DNA from: Cymbidium sinense
Taxonomy: Eukaryota; Streptophyta; Magnoliopsida; Asparagales; Orchidaceae
Assembly (NCBI GenBank): GCA_021442155.1
Contig: CM038221.1
Location: 48,493,648-48,557,647 of the forward strand
Reading direction: 5' to 3'
Length of the DNA: 64,000 bases
Both the position numbers and the translations under genes were made by a program. The notes beneath the pieces were generated by a model. It ran no database searches. It saw only the letters and a list, made by a program, of their open reading frames with translations, and was not told the origin of the DNA. Shown piece after piece: positions 37,266 to 49,085 of the stretch (positions within the stretch are counted from its first letter, which is position 1; the number at the start of each line of letters is the position of its first letter).

Positions 37266-37399
37266 GGTTAAAATTTTAAACTAAGCACCTTTAAAACCTT
37301 AATTAGCGAAATAGGCTTAAAAACCAAAAATTTTAAAATAGATACGCGCTTAACGGTATTAGATCGCCTGTTAACGGGCGTCAAAATTTTATTTGTTTT

Positions 37400-37735
37400 A
37401 ACCAGCTACGGTATTTTGATCGTACCAGAGTCATCCGTTGTCAAAATTCAGCGACCTTAGTATCGTTGGAATCGGCACGAAATTTTTCACGACTTTCATG
37501 TTGACCAAAAATGCGATTATGTTTCCTTGCATAGCAGATTTCATGTTTTCTATTGAAAAGGCGGGGCAGAGAATGTTCGACACCGCAGATATTATGGACG
37601 ATCGAGTTGTCATTGAATTTAGCGAGCTTGGTATCGTTGGAATTGGCAAGAAATTCCCCACGATTTTTATGTTGACATAGAGATGTGATTTTGGACCGTT
37701 GCGTAACAAGTTTTGTGGAAAATTATGTTTTCAAA
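37400..37735. repeat. MULE C subterminal ~170-bp tandem repeat
   Basis: Two partial units that share TCGTTGGAATYGGCA, GAATTTAGCGAGCTTGGTAT and ATGTTGAC words (GTTGTC at 37437 and 37606). This is the same unit as the three-copy array in MULE D at 55785-56330. Confidence 0.8.
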
Positions 37736-37979
37736 ATAGTCATTATCTATTTCTCCAAAATTTCTAAAGTCTAACAGTTCAATACCAATAAGATAAATGG
37801 TGTAACATAGATAAACTAGAAAGAATGCAATTTACTTAAACTGGAAATATGTAACATAGACAAATGGTGTTCTGATATGCAGTGTATATAGAAAATATAA
37901 AATAATGACAGAACAGTGTACAACAAGCTATCAAATGATCTACAACTACACACCACAACTGAAGACATCTAACGACGGT

Positions 37980-39880
37980 GGTGCCTGCGTGGTGGAAGTG
38001 CGTCACTCCCTAGAGTATACTGTGTAGGCGATTGCAGAGGATGGTCTCCAGAGATTCTTCGCCTTCACTGGCCGGTCCGCCCGTATCATCGAGGGTGTAA
38101 CATCGCTATCTCTGTGGTGGTCACGAAAGGGGACGTACATTGCGTGCATCGGCATGTTCATCGGTGGGTGAGGGTACATAGGAGAGCATGCTACCGCCAT
38201 GACCGAAATGGATAACATGGCTTCTGATAGAGGTATGGGTAATCAGACGACCAGAGGGTATGGGCGATGGAGCTGCGTCAAATACAGGTATCGAAGAGGC
38301 TGCAGAGGAACCTGGCATCATCTCAGTATCTCAGATCTATATGTGCATGTCTTGGCGTAGTTTCTGCATATCTCCTCATAGGTATTGATGGAATACTAAA
38401 AATCAGTGTCCAAGTCTCTCCCAAAGTAAGTGGAAAATATCTTGTGTCCAAGATATGCTCCCTTCTGAGGCAAGCATATAATTTAGTTAGCATAACATAT
38501 AAATATTTGATTAGCATACAATTTTAGTACTTACCACCAGTCTCTTTCCAGGAGCTCGAGGATAGTAAGTGGTGAGGGATGGTCTGAGCCCCAAGCATGT
38601 GAGGCCTAAACCGATACCACCTCACCACTAATTGTCGTCGTGGAGGTGGAACCGCATCTACAAAGAACAACCAAGAATGTGCGGTCTCTCGCTATGTAAC
38701 CACGGTGATGCGAACCCAATCAGCGTCAACCTTCCCCCGGCCATCGACGGGATGAAATGAAGAATCTATAGGCTCCACGTCGATCATAGGTGAAAGACCA
38801 AACTATCTAAGGACACAATCTGGGAGGTGCCACTCAATTCTCTTCCAGCTGATCAATGGTACCCGAGCAAGCCAAATGTCACACCCAGCCAAATAGACAT
38901 CTGCCACTCTGGTACGTATCTGCTGCCCGTAAGGCTCCCATATCACCTATAAAATCATATTAAAAATTATATGTCATAAGTAAGATTAGAGCAGTAAAAA
39001 TATGAATCAAATGTGAACTTACTCATACCGACTGTAGAAACCATCAAGCTCATCTCAGACACTCTACAGTGTCATCTCATGTAACCCTCATTTCACTTGC
39101 AATCAACACTGCACTCCAACTCTGGAAAGGGTTCTAATGTGGCCAACAACATGTATATGCTCCCACACTGCACTGAGTAGATGTAGACATCCTGCCATGT
39201 TCGTCTGCTTTGGCCTAGTTGCCTCATTCAACTCTCTATATAAGTGTGCTAACACAGCTGCTCTAATGGAGTACTTGCTAAACAAGCTCAAATCATCTAG
39301 TAAAGGCATCAGATGTATCTCTCAATCGACGTATCGACGTATGAGGAAGAGGAAGCAATGGTGATGAGGCAAAGGTGCATCATCCGATAGATCCAAATAT
39401 GAATCCCTATAAAATGTCCATCGCAACTAGCGTAAGGTAAACAGGTCCCGGCGTGCGCCTGCCCATGCGAAATGTGGATGTAAGATGTGTTCGTATATCA
39501 CATCGCTTGATGTCTCAACTTATCGTAATCGATAAGATAGCCATCATCTCCGCCCCAATCATCGGTCCTATAATAGAGGTCCATCAATCAAGCTAATCAT
39601 CCACGCCCCGCAGTAAGCCATCTCACCGCCAAATGAAATGTGTTCGTCTGCGGTGACCAGTGCTCAACTAAGTCAATGAGCAAGTGGTGATCAAGTCTGA
39701 GATATCGCGGAAACACGCTGGCCATGTCAAGTTCATCCATAAACCGGGCAATGTGCCACTCAACATCGGTAGGTGCGATGCTACCAAGAATGTTCCACAA
39801 GACGAATTACGCAGAATGACATTTATGATGTAGTTACAATATACAATAAAACTTATCATATCGGATGCAGCCCTTTGCCA
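37980..39880 (-). pseudogene. MULE C plant mobile domain (PMD) gene relic
   Basis: The frame at 39597-39800 reads WHIARFMDELDMASVFPRYL, RLDHHLLIDLVEHWSPQTNT and FHLAVRW, the start of the plant mobile domain (aminotransferase-like/PMD), where a tryptophan-rich core binds no known ligand. Later parts equivalent to MULE D 57187-57630 (YMRWYW-type end, proline-rich tail) are present to about 38540, then a low-complexity C-terminus to about 37980. Frameshifts break it. It lies in the same orientation as the transposase, about 0.5 kb downstream. Confidence 0.72.
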
Positions 39881-40421
39881 CGCAGGATGATGCGATATTG
39901 GTGGACCTCATCCGCGCGGATCGTAGTCCACGTGGAGGCTCATCGCGAAGTCTATGCCGACGCCCCGACCGCTCCTCCTTCCTCAGACGCCATATAACTT
40001 GTCTAGCAAACTACTTTAGAAAGTGCATGCTAGTAACCTGAAATAATACTTAACAAACAAGAGTAACAAAAATACCAATAAAAGTAAAGTACAATCTGAA
40101 TAAAAAAGAAACAACAAGAAGAAGGTCCAAACTACATGTTCATATCAAAGACTGCGAGAAGAAACCAACATTCTAACAAAATGTCCACTACATGTTCATA
40201 TCAATAAAAAAAAGAAAGCAAAGATCGGATCCCAACATGAATAAAACAAGAAAACAATCATTAATACATTTTCGATCGAGGAATAGTAAGTGAGAAGGAA
40301 CAATAATAGAAAAAACATCCCACACACAAGTGCATAAGAAAACAACAACATAAGAGAATGTCCATCTCCTAGAAAACAACATTCTAACAACACCTCTCCT
40401 GGACAAGTAGTTATGTTATGC

Positions 40422-41560
40422 TTAGAATTTTTGCATAGCCCACATATTCTTGCGCATGTTCCATCCATTATAGTACAGTCCTAAGCTCCAAATTCTAACA
40501 TTTGGTGGTTCTAGTTCAATTGTACGATGACCCAATAAATACGGTGACCAGTCAGTGCGATCGGGAATGACATGAAATTGACCCTCATATGTGTTGTGGT
40601 ACATCTGCATAGTGTAGTACGGGAAAATGTATTCTGAATGATTCAAATGACGTTGTCCCAACATAGCAATGACATGCAGACATAGAATGTGCAGTAACTG
40701 AGGCTGCCTGCATGTACAACTACACCGAGCTTGTTCTTGTAACTCAACCTTAAATGACATCGAGGACATTTTAAATACCTGAAATTCAGTTAAATTTATT
40801 CTTGTAGGATCTGAGCATCTTCTAGCTTCACGCTCATTTTATTGTAGTTGACCTTTAACACAAGGAGCAAATATAGAATCATTCAACCAGATAAGATCAG
40901 AAGCTGTCTCTAGGCTTTTGGTAAACATTACAACAAGATTGTAGAAAATTGATGTAATTAAAGCCTGAATCGACAATCCATGTGCCTCTTCAAAGACCGT
41001 TGAAACACTCGATGCGTAAGTGGTCATTGTGCCGAATCTGCACGCCATCATGACTCAATGCCCACTTCTCCACATCTCGCAAGCGCCCACTCACCGTTTA
41101 ATATTCCTTATTTCTGTAATGTAATAAATGAATATGTGAATGTCAGTAGTATTACCTACCACATACATCTTCTAGCACACAAACTCAGCATCAGCAATTC
41201 CTATAGTTCTGCATGCCTTTTTGAAATTTTCTCTGAGATGGCGTAAACAGTGGCGGTGTTTAGCCCAAGGGAAAATTTTCTGACATCCACATACTAAGCT
41301 AGAATGTCGATCAGATATAATGCATAAATCGGGCCTGGTGCATGTAAATGGAATCAACTCCTGCAATGACATGGTAAACCAACTCTAGGAGTCGTTGCAT
41401 TATACTTCTACAATTGCAAATGCTAGAGGATACAAACCATTGTTGGCATCAATACCAACCATCAGTTAGTAGACATCCATACTTCCCCAAGAAAAGTCCC
41501 ATCAAGACTAAGGACGTCAATTTCCAACTGCTATGGAAGGTCCAAATGACCAAAAATGCG
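40422..41560 (-). pseudogene. MULE C transposase catalytic and SWIM region relic
   Basis: Catalytic-domain pieces are ANNGLYPLAFAIVE near 41430, followed by two stops, then LQELIPFTCTRPDLCIISDR and HCLRHLRENFKKACRTIGIA (41172-41372). Next comes GLSIQALITSIFYNLVVMFT (40839-41051). The SWIM zinc finger FKVELQEQARCSCTCRQPQL with CLHVIAM (40422-40769) keeps its C-x-C...C-x-H ligands. Confidence 0.82.
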
Positions 41561-41803
41561 AAAATGGCGGATTAAGCGAGTGAATGCGATACCTTTGTGC
41601 GAGCATAACTACATACAAGTCATGAAATGATCCAGTAAATGGTATGAGTCTTCCAAATTGCTAAATATAGCTTGTATAGCCTTTCTACGTGCATCCCGAG
41701 CTTTCATGTAGGACACCCTAATGCTAAATTTTGATTCCATACGACTTATAATTTTCCTGGGTTTCAAATCCAATTGACATCTAATGGCGGTTGGATATAG
41801 TGA

Positions 41804-42478
41804 CTAACAAAATCTGAGGTGCCTTTTATGTCCACTCAATATCGAATGAGAACATGTGTGTGGCCCTGTTATACTGGAAATCACCCAGGCTCCACCTAGC
41901 CTCTTGCTCGCTCGAGCATGTAAATGCCACAAACACGGCCTACTGGAATGATTGCTATGAATGCAAAGTATAGTGAACCGTGTCTTATTAGAATCATAAG
42001 TTACATATCCAACATTATTTGTTATTGACCAACCCTGAATAGTAAATTTGAGGTGTCTCTTGTCATGGAAACACATTCCTTCATGTAGGTCTGCTGGAAT
42101 GAAATTATCCTGTACGAAAATAAAATCTGTTGGGAGGCCATCAAAGTTCAGTTCTTCATCACATTCTTGTATTGATTGATAAGTTTGGATGTAGTCATTG
42201 TTACTGAACATGTGTTCTTCAACAGTGGTTATTTTGTTTGAGTAATCTCTCAGTAACTGACTATTTCCAGTGTTTGGATGTTGTTGTTCTCCAATATCAC
42301 ATTCACTATCATCTGTGTTTGAACTCGTTGCGCTGGACATTGTTTCATACCCGTCATCTTCGGTTTGTAGAAAAGGCACCTGATCGCTATGATATTCACC
42401 TATACTTGCAGAAGTCAAGGCAATATGATGAACATGCATAGGAGATGCAGATACATCTCCATCATAAATGCTGCGCAT
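41804..42478 (-). pseudogene. MULE C transposase DNA-binding region
   Basis: A 224-codon frame. It begins with an acidic, serine-rich stretch (DDGYETMSSATSSNTDDSEC), then FHDKRHLKFTIQGWSITNNV, YDSNKTRFTILCIHSNHSSR and PHTCSHSILSGHKR, which is the Mutator-type DNA-binding domain (WRKY-GCM1 fold, C-C-H-C ligands). It continues leftward in another frame (CQLDLKPRKI, KFSIRVSYMKAR) toward the catalytic part. Confidence 0.85.
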
Positions 42479-42559
42479 TTGAATATAATGTGTAAGACTA
42501 AAATGAGAAATATTACTCAGATAATCAATTTATGGAACTTACCAACGATATGTTTTAGT

Positions 42560-42980
42560 TGGTTGAAATTCAGCTTCAGTATAGTTATGAAGTTCTGTAT
42601 TATCCGCTGGTTTCAACTCAATTTCGACGTATAAAACTACAGGTTGTACATTTGCTGCATTAATAACTGACTTACATACTTCGTCATCATTTAATGGTGT
42701 AGCAATGAAACTGGCACCAATAGGAAATCTACATATGAGATTAATCCTAAACCGTGTCGAATCAACTTTAGTGACCCCATGATTGATTACATCCTACTAA
42801 AAAATCGGTCGACGTGAAATTAATATAGAGCGATTCTTTCCATGAGTATCGTAGGGAAGAAATCGTCATTAAGTTGGCCGTCATACTGATCAAGCATCTG
42901 ATGTCTAAACTCATATTTGAGTCAAATGTGTATCGGATCGAGGAATCTGAAGAGCACACCTGTTTAAATTAGCTAGATTC
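42560..42980 (-). pseudogene. MULE C transposase PB1-like N-terminus
   Basis: In pieces on the minus strand: a YGGQLNDDFF-like stretch near 42880, STRFRINLICRFPIGASFIA near 42730, and a NDDEVCKSVINAANVQPVV / YVEIELKPADNTE end near 42600. This is the PB1-like N-terminal domain seen before the DNA-binding domain in many MULEs. Stop and frame changes are present. Confidence 0.65.
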
Positions 42981-43734
42981 ATAAGTACTACATGGATTTG
43001 CAAGAATGATGAAAATAATTAGTTGTAGGGCGTAATGTAGATAGTGAACGATGAGCTGAAAGAATGGTACTTAGAAGCATCATGGGTCAAAGCATGTTTA
43101 CTTAATCGTTACAATTTGTCTAAAATCAACCCTAAAATAACTATTCACATAATATATATGATAACACACAAAAATCGACCCTAAAACTAAACATTCACAT
43201 AATACATATGATAACAGATGCTCCATGTGTTTGGACACAAGTAACAAGACTCTAGTATACATATCAATGACTTGAATATGCACAATATTAATTCCTCTCT
43301 TTTCTACAACTCACCAAAATACTTCTCTTGAAACTTTATCGCATGCTTTCTCTAAATCAACAAATATCATATTTAGGTCCTCTGAACTACCTCTATACTA
43401 TTCCATCAAACCTTTTAACAAATATATTGCATACATAGTAAGAAAATCCATAACATAAAGCAAAAGATAAATGCTTAAAACCAATCCATTAGCATATTTC
43501 TCATCTTACAGGAAAAAGTCAAAATACAAAAATACCTACATTACAAATACAACAAAACCAATCCTTGATGTAATCCATTATTCATTTATTTTAAAAACAA
43601 AAAAAAAAAATTTAAACATTCACATATAAATACCTAAAATATCTAAAATATACAATACATTTACCTAATAACATCATAAAATACAATAAATACAAATCAC
43701 ATTCACATATTATTCATTACTTTTTAAAAAAAAA

Positions 43735-43910
43735 ATCAGCAAAAAATGTAAACTTTTCCGGCGATCGGGCGGTCAGATCTGCCAGAGCCGGCGGCATTGG
43801 CGGTCGGCGGTAGCTAGCGGGCGTTTTCTGGCGATAAGCGGCGAACAGCAGACAATCCGGTTCGAGCATGTGCTTAACGAAAATGAACGAGATCGAACTC
43901 TGTCCCATCT
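43735..43910 (-). promoter_or_regulatory. MULE C GC-rich 5' leader region
   Basis: A GC-rich block next to the terminal repeat, ending in GATCGAACTCTGTCCCATCTCGG (shortened here to its core CTCTGTCCCATCTCGG). MULE D has CTCTGTCCCGATCTCGG at the same place (about 61877-61893). Probably promoter or untranslated leader of the transposase transcript; frame 43717-43908 resembles no protein. Confidence 0.45.
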
Positions 43911-44216
43911 CGGTTCACAGTTTTTTAAAAATAAAAATTTAACGGTCAGTCGCTCGTTAAATGGGCGACTGTGTCTATTTTAAAAATTTTGTTTTTTTAA
44001 GTTTATTTTGTTAATTAAGATTTTAAAGATGTTTAATCTAAAATTTAGAAGACATAAAATTACCTATCTACATTACAAAAGCGACACAAGAATTAAAAAA
44101 AATCAGTTTGCATTTGTACCCCCGAGGAGCGAACGACCCCATGTTTGGAGAGTTAAAGGAATTTACAATTCAGCCATTCCCAAAGAAGCTCATAACAGCC
44201 ACAGGCCACAACCTCA

Positions 44217-44651
44217 TCAACTTCCGACGGTTTCGGCCGTTCGATAAACGGCTAACCCGCCGGAATCACGGATGGACCGGCAGATCTCAAGCAGCAACCG
44301 GCGTTCGAAGGCACCCGGTTCAAGCTTGCCAAGTCGGGCCTTAGGAATCCGCCGGTTCAGGAGAAGCTCCGCCCCAGCCGAGGCTGACAGGCCCGACCCC
44401 TTCCCGGCCAGCCCGAGCATGGCGTCGACGTAAGCGTCCCTGAGCCTGGCCAAGAGGCGGACGGGCGACAGCATCTTAAAACGAATCCGGAAGGCTCGCC
44501 GAAGCCTGATCGGTCGGCGAAAACCGGCGCCGCCGCCAAGCCGGGCAACCTTTACGGCCTTCTTGTTACTTCCTTCGAGTCGCTCATAGCGCCGGCGAAG
44601 CCAGTAGGATCTCACAGCTCTGCAGAACTGAATCGGGAATGCTAGTTCCAT
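44217..44651 (-). CDS. small basic plant protein, intronless, 144 aa
   Basis: An intact single-exon gene of 144 codons, GC-rich in AT-rich surroundings. It is strongly basic: an FCRAVRSYWLRRRYERLEG segment (residues about 9-27), then RRAFRIRFKMLSPVRLLARL and RDAYVDAMLGLAGKG (about 50-84), and a C-terminal part with LEPGAFERRLLLEICRSIRD. This matches, from memory, a family of uncharacterised angiosperm proteins with YWRRRGYERL, F-W-R-I-K, K-F-x-V-x-LRDAYV-MM and a final EYDE-x-x-IVEIYKS block. No signal peptide or membrane helix is seen; function unknown. A TATA box (CATATAAAAG on the minus strand, 44723-44732) and a CT-rich leader fit the ATG at 44651. MULE C ends 167 bp past the stop; gypsy copy B starts 530 bp upstream of the ATG. 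Confidence 0.75.
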   Translation of the reverse strand: MELAFPIQFCRAVRSYWLRRRYERLEGSNKKAVKVARLGGGAGFRRPIRLRRAFRIRFKMLSPVRLLARLRDAYVDAMLGLAGKGSGLSASAGAELLLNRRIPKARLGKLEPGAFERRLLLEICRSIRDSGGLAVYRTAETVGS

Positions 44652-44722
44652 CTCTTTCTCTCTGCAGAAGTTGGTGGAAAGAGAGGAGAGAGTGGGATTC
44701 GATTGAACTCTTTGTTATGAGG

Positions 44723-44732
44723 CTTTTATATG
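44723..44732 (-). promoter_or_regulatory. TATA box of the 144-aa gene
   Basis: CATATAAAAG on the minus strand, 72 bp upstream of the ATG, followed by a pyrimidine-rich leader (CCCACTCTCTCCTCTC, read on the minus strand near 44690). Confidence 0.6.
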
Positions 44733-44739
44733 TAAGGTT

Positions 44740-45180
44740 TGAGGTAGGCGGCGATTATGTCTTTGCGGAGTCAAGGAAGGCGGCCATGACTATCTGTATA
44801 TTGTCAATTATTTGATCACACGTGGCGTTGTCAGATTACGTGGCGGAGAGTCATAAGTTCAACTTTCAAAATTCGAAGTTCTATTGTTTAAATTATAAGA
44901 TAATTCCATCTCAAAAGAGTCGGTTAGTGAAGTGTTCGGAGCCTTCTTCCAAATGAGAGGTGTTATTTTGTCAATGAGAAAAACAAAATTAAAATAAATA
45001 AATAAAAACCATTCATCATATCTTCAGAAAAAAAAATCTGCTCAGATTAATATGACTATTCTAAATTATATATTTTTAAAGCATGAAATAAATCAACCTT
45101 GAGTACCTTTTGATAGATACAATAAAAGAAAATAATAAGTTATTTAAATATCCAACATCTAATTTTCATAATTATTGATA
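44740..45180. other. upstream region of the 144-aa gene
   Basis: Non-coding. It holds CACGTGGCG at about 44819-44827 and ACGTGGCGG near 44838, G-box-like ACGT cores 80-110 bp upstream of the TATA box that could serve bZIP or bHLH regulation. From 44930 on the DNA is AT-rich with no feature. Confidence 0.45.
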
Positions 45181-45995
45181 TAATCCTGAAAATTTTACTT
45201 GTCGAGCGCGATGTAGCGATTTAATTACGAATCAGTAGCGAGATCGATCACTTATTATCAATCGATTTTAAATATGAAATGTTTATAGTCAATCGGCGTC
45301 TTGAGCGATCTAGCCGAGATCTGTAATTAAAACTTCGTTTGAGCATTCAAATACACAAAATATATCATATGATCAAAGGAATCATTTTGAGTCGTCAGAT
45401 GGAGAGGTAGTTGGTTGCGTATTCTGAGCGTCGCCATTTATAAATAACCATTCTTCGTATGAGAGGAGAGCTCTAAAGCTTGAAAATCCTCCAAGCATAA
45501 TCGTGCCACCACTCGGCCGGTCGCCGACCACGGCATTTGCACCCGCCGTAGGCACGGCGATCCTGCTTTGTCGTCAATCTCGCCACCGGTCGTCCTGCCA
45601 TTCCGCCTGCCGTGGCGGTCATCCCGACTACCATCGTCGGTCACCGCCGCCAATCCTCGACAACCATCTTCGCCGATCACCATCCCGACGACATTCATCA
45701 TCAGTCGCTGGCCCCCGCTATTCACCATTAATATATGGTTGTTGTTGCTTGATTTTGGAATTCCCATTGTCAGCTCTTCTCATATACAATTTTGTAATCC
45801 CGTATCAGGAAAATTTGTACAACAGAACAAATACATAGTGAAAGATTTCTATTGGGCTAGGCCCCGTGATTTTTCCCTCTTTTCGAGATTTTTCAAGTAA
45901 AATTTAGAGTTTTCTTGTTCACTCTTTAAATATATGCGTTGTGTTGGATTTCATAACAAATAGTAAACTTTCACTCTCATTAGTTTGTAGCAACA
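45181..45995 (+). repeat. gypsy copy B 5' LTR
   Basis: About 815 bp, matching 50323-51119. The start is decayed (TAATCCTGAAAATTTT where the 3' LTR has TGACCGAAAATTCT) and the end is TTGTAGCAACA. It has the TATAAATA promoter word at 45439-45446, then GAGAGGAGAGCTCTAAAGCT and a GC-rich CCGCCG tract (45490-45700). Confidence 0.82.
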
Positions 45996-46030
45996 ATTTG
46001 ACGTGGGAAAAGAACTCCTCAATCATAATT
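45996..46030 (+). other. gypsy copy B primer-binding-site region (decayed)
   Basis: ATTTGACGTGGGAAAAGAAC directly after the LTR; copy A has AGTTTGATCGTCGTCTGG at the same place. Both look like mutated forms of the TTTGGCGCCGTCTGTGGGAA leader common in plant gypsy elements. Confidence 0.5.
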
Positions 46031-46287
46031 TTCGTGAACACCAGGTCATAATAGCCAATATACAAGAGCCTCTGCTCCAACTCGTCACTCTCGAAACCAA
46101 TCCTTGAACCAGGGACGCCAAGCTTCCGCCCCACTTCTCGATAGCGTGGCCTCTGTTGGTGAAGGCGATAGGAATCTCGTAAAGATCGGGTATTGTGCGA
46201 ATGGAAGAGTCTCAAATGAGATGATCCGACTTTTGCGAACACAACCCTTACCCTGCAACACATCTCCCCCAAGATCAATCATTAGCC

Positions 46288-47150
46288 GTGGGAGGTCAAA
46301 ATGCTAATCTCTTTGACATTGAAGTTCCTCCGCGTAGAGACTGTGATGCTGATCTCCTTAACACTGCTAGTTCTACTCATCCATCACGTGCAGCTCAACT
46401 GACTACTAATCCACTAATTATTGCTAGTATCGTGGCACATTCTCGTCCCGTTGACTCCACTCGACATGCTATACGTGCAGAATTATGACGCTTAATGCAA
46501 GACGAATTTCATCTTGAAAATAGAAATCATCCTCCCCCTCACCGCGGTTATGAGGAGTCCTCACCTTTTGCTGAAGCTATTCCAACATCATATTCCCATA
46601 GGTTTCAAGCTTCCGAGCATTGATTCCTATGATGGGGAAACTGACTCATATGAACATATCGATCATTACAGGACCATCATGCATATCCAATGAGCTCCTG
46701 ACACACTGCTTTGTCAAGTCTTTCCAGTTACCCTCAAGGGGTAAGCTCGCACTTAGTTCTACTCCCTCCCAAGAGAATCCGTCCATACCTTTGACAAACT
46801 CGCCAGGATTTTTGTAGAACAGTCCATTACAAACCAGAGGATCATTATAGATTCCTCCCATATCTCCATAATTCGTCAAAATGAGGGTGAATCACTTAAA
46901 GAATACTTCCAAAGATTCTCCTCAGAAGCTCGCCAAATACTTGGGGTAGACCCTGAATTACTGAGAGGAGTTTTTCTTGGAGGGCTCCATCTTGGGCCTT
47001 TCTACTCGTCACTAATGCGAGATACAGTCCGCTCATATGCCGACTTGGTTCACCATATGGAAGCACAAATTTCTGCTGATGAGGCTATTAATGCCCATCA
47101 AATAATTTGAATAATTCACCGAAAAAAACTTAAGAGTGCTCAAGGAAATA
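46288..47150 (+). pseudogene. gypsy copy B gag
   Basis: Starts MGGQNANLFDIEVPP and stays open to 46486, then continues in other frames: IPIGFKLPSIDSYDGETDSY near 46600, YRTIMHIQ, then QESVHTFDKLARIF-like, ESLKEYFQRFSSEARQILGV and DPELLRGVFLGGL near 46960. It is the same protein as in copy A. Stops (for example at 46486) and shifts break it. Confidence 0.8.
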
Positions 47151-47689
47151 TAGATTAACAATCTCATCGAAGAAAGAAAGGCGGTCATGATCTCCCTCCA
47201 CGGCCCCGCATCAGCGCGAACCACGGGAATACACGTCCACGAGCAGATCTCGTGTTAACGTCTTGTTGGCGAGATGAAGAGACCATCAGTGGCCATTCAT
47301 TTGAAACTAAATTCGAAATCAAGAGCAATATTGTCACTTCCATGGTGGACATACTCTTGGCGTGTAAATAACTTAAAGAAGAAATTGAGAGGCTCATTCA
47401 ATAGGGATATCTACATCACTTTGTGCAAAACCAACCAGCTCAAGTAAACATAACTCCAACAGGAGGTAGCAGGACAATCATCACGAAATAACATAATAAG
47501 CGTCAAGTAGTTAGAAATTGAAAGCAGCAAGTGGGCCACTACTATCTAATCAAGTCTTCATCGCCACCTTTAAAGAGTGAGTTAAAAAAATCACATATTA
47601 ATCATCCAATCACTTTTAATGACTCGACTTGGAAGGAGTCCTTCGCATCAAGATCTCTTATCATCTCAGAGGGTGACACCCGATTATGT

Positions 47690-48231
47690 TGTTAAAATTT
47701 TGATTGATAATGGAAGTTAGTTGATGTTTTATTTTACTCCACCTTTCTTAGCATGGGCCACTACTATCTAAACTTTAACCCGTTGCAGGATCGTTATATG
47801 GGTTTGATAATCGCTCTATATGAGTGGAGGGGACAATCACCCTTCCCGTTATTCTCGAAGAATTTTATCAACAATTCACTCACTTAGTTCAATTCATAGT
47901 GGCCAAGTCAAATTCACCATACAACACTATCTTTGGAAGACCCCTCCAATCAATCTTCGGTGCTGTCACCTCGGTACCTCATCTTAAGATGAAATTTCAA
48001 ATTCTCATTGGGGTTGGAGTGGTCTGTGGAAACCAACAAATAGCACAATCATGTTACCTTAGACAAGATCAACCACGCCTTTCGGTGACATTCAACATCG
48101 AGAATTTTAATCTTCAAGATAAAGAAGTACCTCAGAGGGTTTTGTCTGTAAAAGACTTGCTCCCCACTTCGTTATCAAATGACCAACCATCAAGCTATGA
48201 CCAAAGATCCAAAGGAAAAAATCTTCCCTAA
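47690..48231 (+). pseudogene. gypsy copy B aspartic protease
   Basis: The active-site piece ILIDNGS is followed by a stop at 47717. The long open part 47824-48231 has GTITLPVILEEFYQQFTHLV, AKSNSPYNTIFGRPLQSIFG, TSVPHLKMKFQILIGVGVVC and GNQQIAQSCYLRQ, the usual end of a Tat-type gypsy protease. It ends SVKDLLPTSLSNDQPS, the linker that normally leads into reverse transcriptase, then a stop; none follows. Confidence 0.82.
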
Positions 48232-48539
48232 AATTTGTAACATTGAGGGTCTCTAAAAAGTGTTATATGTAATTCTTGGTGCATAAATATTATAGTCTTT
48301 AATTTACCCCGTTTATCTTTTCCTCTCCACCTCTTGTCTTTTGTTAACTCTCTCTAAAATGTATCTCGTCCCTTTTGTTAAGTTATCTTGTGACAATATT
48401 GTATCATCAACATTATCAAAGTAATAAGTTTATGGATTTTTCTTACAAGCTAGTTTCTTCTTCATTTAATCCTCCAACTTGAGAAATATACAACTCACGT
48501 TGTATTTCAATTTGGCATGATCAATCCCAAGGGGACTTG

Positions 48540-48830
48540 ATCGGACGTCTTCCATACAGGTAAGAAGTCAAGTAACACTTTGGCTGATACCTAGGATAGG
48601 TCAAAAGGTCCTTGGTGGACATCCCGTGACCTCTTCCATATAGGTTAACGTCGCCGGGTAATACTCGACAAACAACATGATAAAATCCTCAACGGATTCA
48701 ATTGACCTCTTCCATACAGTTAGCGTCGCCAGCACTATGACAAACAACCTCGGATAGGTCAAAATCCTGGCGGATTCAATTCAATCTTCCATAAAGTTAA
48801 TGTCATCGAGTCACACCAATAGGTAAAATC
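48540..48830 (+). repeat. gypsy copy B tandem repeat (upstream array)
   Basis: About three units on GACCTCTTCCATACAG, TTAGCGTCGCC, ACAAACAACCTCGGATAGGT and CAAAATCCT words. Counterpart of copy A 30800-31140. Confidence 0.7.
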
Positions 48831-49085
48831 TTCGCCGTCGCCGTCATCCCGACTAAAGCGCCGATTGCCGTATTACCGTCGTCGGTTGCGAATCGACCAC
48901 CCCGTGCCGAACCATCGCCGCCGACCTCCACCGCCGGTCACCGCTGCCGACCATCGCCGGTCACCGCCGCCAACCATCGTCGGCCATCTCCGTCAGTCAC
49001 CACCATCATCGCCCTCATTCCGCCATTCTGGGCATCGGCATGCGCCCGTCATCGCGTCGCCGGTTATCGTCGCCGATCATCGCCT
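48831..49085 (+). repeat. LTR-like GC-rich tract inside copy B
   Basis: About 255 bp of CCGCCG, CATCGCCGG and GTCACCGCCGCC words. It shares the GTCATCCCGACTA word and general texture with the LTR tract at 45490-45700. The frame through it (48865-49155) is proline/arginine-rich and matches nothing. It may be a shuffled piece of LTR. Confidence 0.55.

Larger units (their letters stand above)
37266..44050 (-). mobile_element. MULE copy C with plant mobile domain gene
   Basis: A 6.8-kb Mutator-like element with a perfect 9-bp target duplication GACATAAAA (37257-37265 and 44051-44059). Its long terminal inverted repeats run about 80 bp at first sight; both ends carry CTTTAAAAYCTTAATTARC, then TTTTAAAATAGA and the CGCC-GTTAAC palindrome. 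Its genes read leftward: PB1-like N-terminus, DNA-binding domain, MULE transposase and SWIM region (about 42980-40420), then a PMD gene (about 39880-38540). The 5' leader (43740-43905) is GC-rich. Stops in the catalytic part show that this copy cannot make transposase. Confidence 0.85.
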
